18,835 nucleotides of DNA, taken from NCBI GenBank assembly GCA_004376695.1, contig SOJB01000027.1:1-18835 (forward strand). The letters are read 5' to 3'. The notes under the pieces are model-generated. The model made no database searches and was not told the origin of the DNA. It was given only the letters and a program-made list of their open reading frames with translations. This stretch comes from Dehalococcoidia bacterium. GTDB lineage: Bacteria; Chloroflexota; Dehalococcoidia; GIF9; AB-539-J10. The position numbers and the translations under genes were made by a program. Positions 6,383-13,360 of the stretch are shown one piece after another (the first letter of the stretch is position 1; each line of letters begins with the position of its first letter).

Positions 6383-7632
6383 CCAGAACATTCAGGCCCT
6401 TCTATGGATGGTGGATAGTAGCGGTCTCAGCTATCACTTTGCTGTTGGCTGGCGGAATAGGTTACTACACCTTTGGGGCTTTCTTCACTCCGCTCGTAGA
6501 GGAGTTTGAGTGGACGAGAGCGCAGATATCACTGAGCCTGTCCATAATGGGTTTGATAGGCCTTGCGGGTCCTCTGTTTGGAATGTGGGTAGGCAGGTAC
6601 GGCGCCAGAAGAATAATGATTCTAGGAGCCCTTCTTATGGGTCTTTCCTTCGCCTGCCTGGGTTTCACATTCTCCATCCACTATTTCTATGCCATGTATT
6701 TTGTCGCAGCTGTGGGCCAGATGGCCATTCTGCACATCCCTGTGTTAACACTGGTATCACAATGGTTCGAAAAGAGGAGAGGCCTGGCCACGGGAATCGC
6801 GGTGGCTGGACTTGGGCTGGGTGGGATGATCATGCTGCCGCTATCCGCATATCTCATATCAGTGCTCGGCTGGCAGTGGACATACCGCATTCTTGGCATA
6901 GCAATATGCTCTGTCCTCGTCCCGCTCATAACTCTGGTCATCAGGAATAGCCCGCGTGACATCGGCGTGTTGCCCGACGGTGATAAACACACTGCCGTAG
7001 AAAGTCATCGAAGGACGCCTCCGTGTGAGAGAGATATGCAGATACAAAGATGGACTCTGTCCAGCGCTTTGCGGACATCAACCTTCTGGCTTCTGGTGGT
7101 AACCTTTACGATGGTTTTTACGGGCACTTCTTCAGTAATCGCCCACGCTGTGCCTTTCTTTGTAGGACAAGGATTCAGCAACCAAGTGGCTTCAACTACC
7201 GTCGGCGCCGCAGTCGGGGTCAGCATTCTGGGGAGGATAGGCACTGGCTATCTATCTGACAGAGTACCCGTGAGATATGTGTCCGCCCTATTCTTCATGC
7301 TCCAGGCGGGCGGGCTACTGCTGCTGATTGCCCCAGGAACACAGGCCAGTATTCCCGCGTTCATAGTGATTTTTGGCCTGGCCATGGGCGGACTGTTCGT
7401 TCTGGAGCCACTGGTGATAAGGGAGTATTTCGGACTGGATTCCTTCCCGTCTATTTATGGCGGACTATGGGCATTTGAGACACTAGGCTGGGGAGCAGGC
7501 CCATATATCACAGGTTACATATTCGATAAAACTGGAAGCTACAATACAGCCTTCGTTGCCTTCATCTTCGCTACCCTTTTGGCCACGGTGCTTGTATTTC
7601 TCGTGCGCCGTCCCCGATTGTCGGCTACATAG
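6379..7632 (+). CDS. MFS transporter, oxalate/formate or monocarboxylate antiporter-like
   Basis: A 417-residue major facilitator with about 12 hydrophobic segments. It opens with 'FYGWWIVAVSAITLLLAGGIGYYTFGAFF', typical of the OFA/monocarboxylate-like MFS branch. The loop between helices 2 and 3 carries 'MWVGRYGARRIM', and the equivalent in the second half is 'GRIGTGYLSDRVPVRY'. A charged central loop lies near residues 195-225. The substrate cannot be told from sequence; small carboxylates are only the commonest guess. I prefer ATG 6379 over a TTG at 6340, because the extra 13 residues are not membrane-like and that TTG has no ribosome-binding site. The gene is divergent from the hrcA operon and 140 bases upstream of glyA. 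No clear terminator follows. Confidence 0.85.
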   Translation: MTRTFRPFYGWWIVAVSAITLLLAGGIGYYTFGAFFTPLVEEFEWTRAQISLSLSIMGLIGLAGPLFGMWVGRYGARRIMILGALLMGLSFACLGFTFSIHYFYAMYFVAAVGQMAILHIPVLTLVSQWFEKRRGLATGIAVAGLGLGGMIMLPLSAYLISVLGWQWTYRILGIAICSVLVPLITLVIRNSPRDIGVLPDGDKHTAVESHRRTPPCERDMQIQRWTLSSALRTSTFWLLVVTFTMVFTGTSSVIAHAVPFFVGQGFSNQVASTTVGAAVGVSILGRIGTGYLSDRVPVRYVSALFFMLQAGGLLLLIAPGTQASIPAFIVIFGLAMGGLFVLEPLVIREYFGLDSFPSIYGGLWAFETLGWGAGPYITGYIFDKTGSYNTAFVAFIFATLLATVLVFLVRRPRLSAT

Positions 7633-7731
7633 GGGCCGTATAAATGCGATGACGAGCACGACAGCACATGGAACATTGACTAGAATGAACACAGAGCCAT
7701 CGCTGGCATCCGCTTTCGTCGGGCTTTGTTA

Positions 7732-7760
7732 TTGACCGACAACGAGATATCAAGTACCAT
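7732..7760 (+). promoter_or_regulatory. Candidate promoter of glyA
   Basis: TTGACC (7732-7737, 5 of 6), a 17-base spacer and TACCAT (7755-7760, 4 of 6). The predicted start, about 7767, is only about 6 bases from the glyA GTG, and no Shine-Dalgarno is visible. The transcript would be nearly leaderless. Confidence 0.45.
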
Positions 7761-7772
7761 TATCACACGAAT

Positions 7773-9029
7773 GTGAAATCCGTGAAGGCATTTTCACTGG
7801 CGCAACGCGATAGCAAAATAGCGAGAATCCTGAGCCTGGAAGCAGAGAGGCAGGCAAGCACCATAAACCTTATTGCCTCTGAGAACCATGCTAGCCCAGC
7901 AGTGCTCGAGGCGCAAAGCTCTCTCATAATTGACAAATATGCCGAAGGATACCCCGGCCGTCGCTATTATAGCGGCTGTGTTCACGTAGATGAGATTGAG
8001 AATCTGGCTATTGCGAGAGCCAAGGAGCTATTCAAAGCAGAGCATGCTAATGTCCAGGCTCATAGCGGCAGCCAGGCCAATATGGCAGCTTATTCCGTCC
8101 TGCTGAAACATGGAGATACCGTTATGGGGATGGGTCTCAGCCATGGCGGGCATCTAACCCATGGCTCTGAGGTCAACTTCTCCGGTAAGTGGTATCACTT
8201 TATCCCCTACGGAGTCGATCCCAAGACGGAGATGCTTAACTACGATGAAATCGAAAGGTTGGCTCTCAAGCACAAGCCCAGGTTGATAGTAGCTGGGGCA
8301 AGCAGCTACTCCCGCATCATCGATTTCGAGAGGTTCCGCCACATAGCTGACAGAGTGAGTGCCAGGCTACTGGCTGACATAGCTCACATAGCAGGAATAG
8401 TAGCCGCTGGGCTCCATCCCTCCTCAGTGTCCTATGCGCAAGTTAGTACTGCTACTACACAGAAGACCCTGCGCGGACCCAGGGGAGGACTTGTCTTGTG
8501 TGAGAAGGAACTGGCTCCGGCCATCGATGCTGCGGTTTTCCCCGGGATGCAGGGCGGTCCTGCCGTGCATACCATCGCTGCCAAAGCTGTGTGCTTCTTC
8601 GAAGCCATGCAACCTGAATTTGTCCGTTACCAGAAGTCAGTGCTGGAGAACGCCCGTGCTCTGGCTTCCGAACTCCAGAGACACGGCATGCGTATCGTCT
8701 CCGGAGGCACGGATAATCACATTATCCTGGTTGACCTTTCCCGTCTGGGTATCACTGGCAAGGATGCTGACGAAGCTCTGGAGGCAGCGGGCATCACGGT
8801 AAACAGAAATGCCATCCCCTTTGATCCCAAGCCGCCGCGGATTACGAGTGGTATCCGACTGGGCACCCCGGCGGTAACCACGAGAGGTTTCGGCCCCGAG
8901 GAGATGAAGCGCATCGCATCTCTCATTGTCAGCGTGCTTTCGCCCTCGGCGGACAAGCTCGTTCAGGAACAAGTCCACCGGGAGGTGCGGGAGATGTGCC
9001 GGCAGTTTCCTATTGCCGGACTGGCCTGA
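7773..9029 (+). CDS. glyA: Serine hydroxymethyltransferase
   Basis: This PLP enzyme interconverts serine plus tetrahydrofolate and glycine plus methylene-tetrahydrofolate, feeding one-carbon units to purines and dTMP. The 418-residue length is typical. Visible motifs are 'INLIASEN' (31-38), 'YPGRRYYSGC' (60-69), 'AHSGSQANMAAY' (96-107), 'LADIAHIAGIVAAGLHP' with Asp202 and His205, and the PLP-lysine motif 'TTQKTLRGPRGG' with Lys231. The residue before the lysine is Gln, where the common form is His (TTHKT). The start is GTG with no Shine-Dalgarno. The family aligns from about residue 10, so this start or the GTG at 7782 is close to right. prs follows after 112 bases with its own promoter. Confidence 0.96.
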   Translation: MKSVKAFSLAQRDSKIARILSLEAERQASTINLIASENHASPAVLEAQSSLIIDKYAEGYPGRRYYSGCVHVDEIENLAIARAKELFKAEHANVQAHSGSQANMAAYSVLLKHGDTVMGMGLSHGGHLTHGSEVNFSGKWYHFIPYGVDPKTEMLNYDEIERLALKHKPRLIVAGASSYSRIIDFERFRHIADRVSARLLADIAHIAGIVAAGLHPSSVSYAQVSTATTQKTLRGPRGGLVLCEKELAPAIDAAVFPGMQGGPAVHTIAAKAVCFFEAMQPEFVRYQKSVLENARALASELQRHGMRIVSGGTDNHIILVDLSRLGITGKDADEALEAAGITVNRNAIPFDPKPPRITSGIRLGTPAVTTRGFGPEEMKRIASLIVSVLSPSADKLVQEQVHREVREMCRQFPIAGLA

Positions 9030-9100
9030 GGCATCTCCCGTTCGGTTGACTTCTGCGCTAGCTTTTGCGAACTCTTCCCCGCGAAACTGCGATGGTTTCA

Positions 9101-9109
9101 TGATATAAT
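9101..9109 (+). promoter_or_regulatory. Extended -10 promoter of prs
   Basis: TG-A-TATAAT (9101-9109) is a perfect extended -10 box; no good -35 is seen 16-18 bases upstream. The expected start is near 9116, about 26 bases before the prs ATG. Because the -10 box overlaps a TTG at 9109-9111, the longer reading of prs from that TTG is unlikely. Confidence 0.7.
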
Positions 9110-9141
9110 TGAGTCAGTTTTCAGATGAGGGAGAAGCAACG

Positions 9142-10080
9142 ATGGACGAGTTAAAGGTGTTCAGCGGCACTTCCCATCCTGCCTTAGCGGGGGCCGTCTG
9201 TGGTTACTTGGGCATACCCCTGGGGGGAACCGAGGTCTCCGAGTTTAGCAATGAGAATATCTTCGTGCGCATCCTGGAGAATGTCAGGCAGCGAGATGTT
9301 TTCATCATTCAGCCCATTTGCTCTCCGGTGAACAGGAGCCTGGTCGAGTTGCTTATCATGCTTGATGCCTTTAGGCGGGCCTCGGCAGAGCGAATCACTG
9401 CTGTTGTTCCTTACTATGGCTATGGCCGTACGGATAAGAAAGACCAACCCCGGGTCCCTATCACTGCTCGTCTGGTTGCTGATCTGATTACCACCGCTGG
9501 AGCAAACAGATTGCTCACTGTGGACCTCCATGCGCCTCAGATTCAGGGCTTCTTCACCATACCTGTGGATGAACTTACCGCTCGGTCCATCCTGGCTCAG
9601 TACATCAGGGAAAAGGCTCTGGATAATCTGGTAGTGGTTGCTACTGATATTGGTATTTCCAAGGTGGCCCGTGATATGGCTGCTAAACTAGGAGCCCCCC
9701 TGGCTATTGTTGAAAAGAGGCGCTTGGGAAATCTCGATGCTACTGAGACCCTCAATGTGATTGGCGAGGTTGAGGGGATGTGCGCCTTGACCGTTGACGA
9801 TGAGATTGATACCGCCGGGTCTCTGGTTGGGGTGGTGGATGCTCTTCTGCAACACGGAGCTACTGAGGTTTATGCCTGCTGCACTCACCCTGTGTTCTCC
9901 GGTCCCGCTATCGAGAGAATAGCCGCCAGCCCGGTGAAAGAGGTAATCGTTGCCGATACCATACCTGTCAATGGTGCTAAGAAACTGGATAAGATCACTG
10001 TCCTGTCCATGGCTTCGCTCATTGGCGAAGCCATTCACCGTATCCACACCGGCTTATCGGTGGGAGCAATGTTTGAGTGA
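9142..10080 (+). CDS. prs: Ribose-phosphate pyrophosphokinase (PRPP synthetase)
   Basis: Makes PRPP from ribose 5-phosphate and ATP for purine, pyrimidine, His and Trp synthesis. The start is ATG 9142, with AGGGAG nine bases upstream, giving 312 residues, the class I length. Motifs from that start are 'FSNENIFVRI' (35-44), 'YYGYGRTDKK' (91-100), the cation/ATP motif 'DLHAPQIQGFF' (128-138), the flexible-loop 'EKRR' (181-184) and the PRPP-binding loop 'VDDEIDTAGS' (208-217). The usual loop is VDDxIDTGGT, so Ala and Ser replace Gly and Thr. The segment usually seen as PD-GG-RA reads 'TDIGISKVA'. These changes may be lineage features. A further in-frame TTG at 9109 lies in the promoter. secA follows after 70 bases. 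Confidence 0.95.
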   Translation: MDELKVFSGTSHPALAGAVCGYLGIPLGGTEVSEFSNENIFVRILENVRQRDVFIIQPICSPVNRSLVELLIMLDAFRRASAERITAVVPYYGYGRTDKKDQPRVPITARLVADLITTAGANRLLTVDLHAPQIQGFFTIPVDELTARSILAQYIREKALDNLVVVATDIGISKVARDMAAKLGAPLAIVEKRRLGNLDATETLNVIGEVEGMCALTVDDEIDTAGSLVGVVDALLQHGATEVYACCTHPVFSGPAIERIAASPVKEVIVADTIPVNGAKKLDKITVLSMASLIGEAIHRIHTGLSVGAMFE

Positions 10081-10150
10081 TAATCGCGTAGTCAGCGCTC
10101 CGCACTCAGCAATCAGCGGTTAGTAGTTAGCTGAGAACTGAAGGTCAAGA

Positions 10151-12751
10151 ATGTTCAAGTTATTCAAGGGGCTATTCGATTCTGGCGAGAGGGAACTGAA
10201 GCGCCTAGAGCTAGATGCCGACGAGATTAACCGGTTGGAGCCTCAGTATGAACTGCTCAGCGACGCCGAGCTTCCGGCTAAGACGGATGAATTCAAGGCA
10301 CGGTTAGCTGATGGCATAAGTGTGGATGAGATTCTGCCTGAGGCTTATGCTGTGGTCAGGGAAGCGGCTAAGCGGACCATAAAGGAGCGCCATTTTGATG
10401 TCCAGTTGATGGGAGGTATTGTCCTTCACCAGGGAAAGATAGCCGAGATGAAAACCGGTGAAGGAAAGACCCTTGTCGCTACCCTGCCCCTCTATCTCAA
10501 TGCCCTTGCCGGGCAGGGCTGCCATCTGATTACTGTCAATGATTACCTTGCCCGGCGGGACTGTCGCTGGATGGGACCCATCTACCACGCCCTGGGTGTA
10601 AGCGTGGCATCCATAAACGCCCAGCAAACGATTGGCCAACCTGCCCCTTCCTACATCTATGACCCTGGCTATGAAGCTGAAGACCAGAGGTGGAATGCTG
10701 TCCGCCCTGTCGCTCGGCGCCAGGCCTATGAGGCGGACATAACCTACGGCACCAACAATGAGTTTGGCTTCGATTACCTCAGAGACAATATGGTTATGGA
10801 TCTGTCTCAATGCGTGCAGCGTCCCTTGAACTATGCCATTGTCGATGAGGTCGACAACATCCTTATCGACGAAGCCCGTACCCCGCTGATTATTAGCGGG
10901 GCTGCCGAGGAGGCAGCCAGGAAGTACTACACCTTCGCTCAGTTAGTCGCTCGCCTGAGCAAAGACGAAGACTATACTATAGATGAGCGCACTCGTACGG
11001 CCAGCCTTACCGACATGGGCATGACCAGGATTGAGAACATGCTGAGGAAAGAGGGCTTACTCAAAGCACCCGATCTCTATGACCCTTCGAACTATTTCCT
11101 CACTCAATATCTGGAGAGTGCCCTTAAGGCTCGTGTCCTGTTCAGAAGGGACAAGGATTATATGGTTAAGGATGGACAGGTCATCATCGTGGACGAATTC
11201 ACGGGCAGATTGATGTTCGGCAGGAGGTATTCGGAGGGCTTGCACCAGGCCATTGAGGCTAAAGAAAGAGTGAAAATCCAGCGAGAGTCAGTTACTATGG
11301 CCACCATCACCTTCCAGAACTATTTTCGCCTCTATCAGAAACTGGCGGGCATGACCGGAACCGCCGTCACGGAAGCCGAGGAGTTCCACAAGATCTACAA
11401 GCTGGAAGTGGTAGTCATACCCACAAATAAGCCACTGAGGCGCATGGAGCACCCTGACCAGATATACAAAGACGAGAAAGCCAAGTTTGCCGCCGTGGCC
11501 AGGGAAATCAAGCAGTTGCACGAACAGAGAAGGCCTGTTCTTATTGGCACAACCTCTATTGAGAAATCAGAGCATTTGGCCGACCTCCTGAAGAGAAACG
11601 GCGTCCCCCATCAGGTGTTGAATGCCAAGCACCATGAAAAAGAGGCAGCCATAATCGCTGAAGCCGGGCGACTCGAAGCGGTAACCGTGGCGACGAATAT
11701 GGCCGGGCGTGGCGTGGATATCATCCTGGGGGGCAATCCTGAGAAGCGTGATGAAGCAGAATGGCAGGAGGAGCATAGTAAGGTGGTTGAACGTGGCGGG
11801 CTTCATATCATAGGTACGGAACACCACGAAGCGAGACGCATTGACTACCAGCTACGGGGGAGAGCAGGAAGGCAGGGGGATCCGGGCAGTTCCCGCTTTT
11901 ATGCCTCACTGGAAGATGAGATTGTTCGCCGCTTTGGCGGTGACCGTGTCAAGGGACTCATGCGGTGGGCGGGTATGGATGAGAACACGCCCATTGAGCA
12001 CCCCATAGTCAGCAGGGCTATGGCCAATGCCCAGGTCCAGACCGAAGGCCACAACTTCAATATTCGCAAACACCTGGTGGAATATGATGATGTCATCAAC
12101 AAACACCGCGAGGTGATGTATGCGGAAAGGAGAAGAATCCTCAGCGGCGCCGACCTCAAGGCAAACATAATATCTATGGTTCAGGACGAGATCAGGGGTC
12201 TGGTAGCCAGACGTCTCGGAAATGCTGGCTCCGACCTGGGGGAAGAGCAGTCTGATCTGTCCGGCTTGCTAGAGGATGTATCCGCTATCCTTCCTTTACC
12301 GCCGCAATTCAGGAATGACGGGCTTGTGGAACTCGATGCCGGGCAAGTCGCAGAGAAGCTGACTGATCATGCCGTTCAGCTTTATGACCAGCGGGAGCAG
12401 GAGATGGGTGCCGATAATATGCGAATGGTGGAGAGGGTGGTCATGTTGCGCGTTATTGATAGATTATGGATGGAACACCTTACATGCATGGAGGAAATGC
12501 GTCAGGGGATAGGTCTGCGGGCTGTGGGTCAGGAGCAGCCGCTTATAGTGTATAAGAAAGAGGGCCATGCCCTCTTCGATGCCCTTCTAGCTGGCATTCA
12601 ACACGATGTCGCGGGCGGCATTTATCATGTCGGCATTACCAGGGAAGCTCCGCAAAAGAAGGAAGCAGTTATGGTGGGTAAGAAGGTCGGGCGCAATGAC
12701 CCCTGCCCATGCGGCTCGGGCAAGAAATACAAGCATTGCTGCGCGAAATAG
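10151..12751 (+). CDS. secA: Preprotein translocase ATPase SecA
   Basis: SecA drives unfolded preproteins through SecYEG. The 866-residue product is full length. It has Walker A 'MKTGEGKT' (100-107), 'TYGTNNEFGFDYLRDN' (198-213), Walker B 'DEVDNILIDEARTPLIISG' (232-250), the preprotein cross-linking domain, 'GMTGTAVTEAEEF', 'NMAGRGVDIILGGNP' and 'QLRGRAGRQGDPGSSRFY' in NBD2. It ends with a SEC-C zinc tail 'GRNDPCPCGSGKKYKHCCAK', which binds zinc and SecB or ribosomes in other bacteria. Between residues about 159 and 190 NBD1 has an extra segment ('SYIYDPGYEAEDQRWNAVRP') that E. coli SecA lacks and that I associate with Chloroflexota. The ATG has GAAGG upstream. The gene lies downstream of prs and upstream of fmdB. 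Confidence 0.97.
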   Translation: MFKLFKGLFDSGERELKRLELDADEINRLEPQYELLSDAELPAKTDEFKARLADGISVDEILPEAYAVVREAAKRTIKERHFDVQLMGGIVLHQGKIAEMKTGEGKTLVATLPLYLNALAGQGCHLITVNDYLARRDCRWMGPIYHALGVSVASINAQQTIGQPAPSYIYDPGYEAEDQRWNAVRPVARRQAYEADITYGTNNEFGFDYLRDNMVMDLSQCVQRPLNYAIVDEVDNILIDEARTPLIISGAAEEAARKYYTFAQLVARLSKDEDYTIDERTRTASLTDMGMTRIENMLRKEGLLKAPDLYDPSNYFLTQYLESALKARVLFRRDKDYMVKDGQVIIVDEFTGRLMFGRRYSEGLHQAIEAKERVKIQRESVTMATITFQNYFRLYQKLAGMTGTAVTEAEEFHKIYKLEVVVIPTNKPLRRMEHPDQIYKDEKAKFAAVAREIKQLHEQRRPVLIGTTSIEKSEHLADLLKRNGVPHQVLNAKHHEKEAAIIAEAGRLEAVTVATNMAGRGVDIILGGNPEKRDEAEWQEEHSKVVERGGLHIIGTEHHEARRIDYQLRGRAGRQGDPGSSRFYASLEDEIVRRFGGDRVKGLMRWAGMDENTPIEHPIVSRAMANAQVQTEGHNFNIRKHLVEYDDVINKHREVMYAERRRILSGADLKANIISMVQDEIRGLVARRLGNAGSDLGEEQSDLSGLLEDVSAILPLPPQFRNDGLVELDAGQVAEKLTDHAVQLYDQREQEMGADNMRMVERVVMLRVIDRLWMEHLTCMEEMRQGIGLRAVGQEQPLIVYKKEGHALFDALLAGIQHDVAGGIYHVGITREAPQKKEAVMVGKKVGRNDPCPCGSGKKYKHCCAK

Positions 12752-12759
12752 TTGGTCTC

Positions 12760-12778
12760 CTCTCCCTCGAAGGGAGAG
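12760..12778. repeat. Palindromic repeat / hairpin after secA
   Basis: CTCTCCCT-CGA-AGGGAGAG is a perfect 8-bp stem with a 3-base loop, starting 9 bases after the secA stop. It is followed by TTGAAGTGAGGGTG, not a T-run. The stem plus a GTGAGGGTG tail resembles a dispersed palindromic repeat seen in many bacterial genomes. It may still attenuate transcription between secA and fmdB. Confidence 0.6.
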
Positions 12779-12794
12779 TTGAAGTGAGGGTGCA

Positions 12795-13058
12795 ATGCCG
12801 ATTTATGAGTATAAAGCGATAGACGGTGCTCACTGCAAGCTGTGTAAAGGAAGGTTCGAGGTCAGGCAGGGGATGAATGATGAGCCGCTCAAGACCTGCC
12901 CCCAATGTGGCTCCCAGATAACGAGGCTCTTTTCGCGCCCCTTCTTGTTCCGAAGGGAATCCCTCAGCGAGGAAGAGACCTTCGACAGGTATGCCGAGGA
13001 AGAGCGAGAGCTATCAGGGCTGGATGAAGGCTTTCATGAAGATGAGGTTTGGGAGTGA
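12795..13058 (+). CDS. FmdB-type zinc-ribbon protein
   Basis: The 87-residue product starts 'MPIYEYKAIDG', as FmdB/CxxC_CxxC_SSSS-type regulators do. It has a zinc ribbon with Cys14-x2-Cys17 and Cys35-x2-Cys38 ('CKLCKG', 'CPQCGS') and a second half rich in Glu. FmdB was named as a putative regulator of amide-uptake genes; most homologues have no known function, so only zinc binding is claimed. The ATG has GAGGG six bases upstream, part of the repeat-like tail after secA. It is 43 bases from secA and may be cotranscribed with it. A stem-loop follows its stop. Confidence 0.8.
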   Translation: MPIYEYKAIDGAHCKLCKGRFEVRQGMNDEPLKTCPQCGSQITRLFSRPFLFRRESLSEEETFDRYAEEERELSGLDEGFHEDEVWE

Positions 13059-13063
13059 GGACG

Positions 13064-13092
13064 GCCAAGATACTTTCGTAGATGATCTTGGC
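13064..13092 (+). terminator. Stem-loop after the fmdB-type gene
   Basis: GCCAAGAT (13064-13071) and ATCTTGGC (13085-13092) form a perfect 8-bp stem with a 13-base loop, starting 6 bases past the stop codon. No T-tract follows on either strand, so intrinsic termination is uncertain. It may instead protect the 3' end of the transcript. Confidence 0.4.
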
Positions 13093-13235
13093 ATGAACAA
13101 GTAGAGGCGGTTGACAGGTTCAGATTCATTGAAGGCGGCATATCTTTGCAGGCGGAGGAATGGCGGAAAACACTGCTCAGGATACGTAACAAGAAACGAG
13201 GCTGGGCGAGACATGCGCCGTCTGTCAAAGCAAGG

Positions 13236-13279
13236 ATTGATTGCGAGCACCGGATTGCTTCGCTACGCTCGCAATGACC
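13236..13279. repeat. Dispersed palindromic repeat (ATTGCGAGC / GCTCGCAAT)
   Basis: ATTGCGAGC (13240-13248) pairs perfectly with GCTCGCAAT (13267-13275) around an 18-base loop. The segment GATTGCTTCGCTACGCTCGC resembles a short palindromic repeat often scattered between genes in environmental bacteria. Only one copy is visible here, so its repeated nature is inferred from recognition. Confidence 0.6.
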
Positions 13280-13360
13280 AGGGGCGGAGGGCTCAGAATA
13301 ACAGGAATTGAAGATCTCGCAATCACATGCGGTAATCAGTGAATGCTCTGAAGTGAAGAC

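Larger units (their letters stand above)
13059..13360. other. Non-coding stretch between convergent fmdB-type gene and metG
   Basis: These 302 bases lie between converging genes. They hold the stem-loop at 13064-13092 and a dispersed palindromic repeat at 13236-13279. No ORF here has a credible start or domain, and I see no promoter with two good boxes. Confidence 0.6.

Noticed and set aside
9109..9141. Longer N-terminus of prs from TTG 9109
   Set aside because: That TTG overlaps the extended -10 box TGATATAAT, so it lies upstream of the likely transcript start. ATG 9142 has AGGGAG before it.
10105..10135. CTCAGC / GCTGAG inverted repeat between prs and secA
   Set aside because: Only 6 bp with a 19-base loop and no T-run; not enough to call a terminator or operator.
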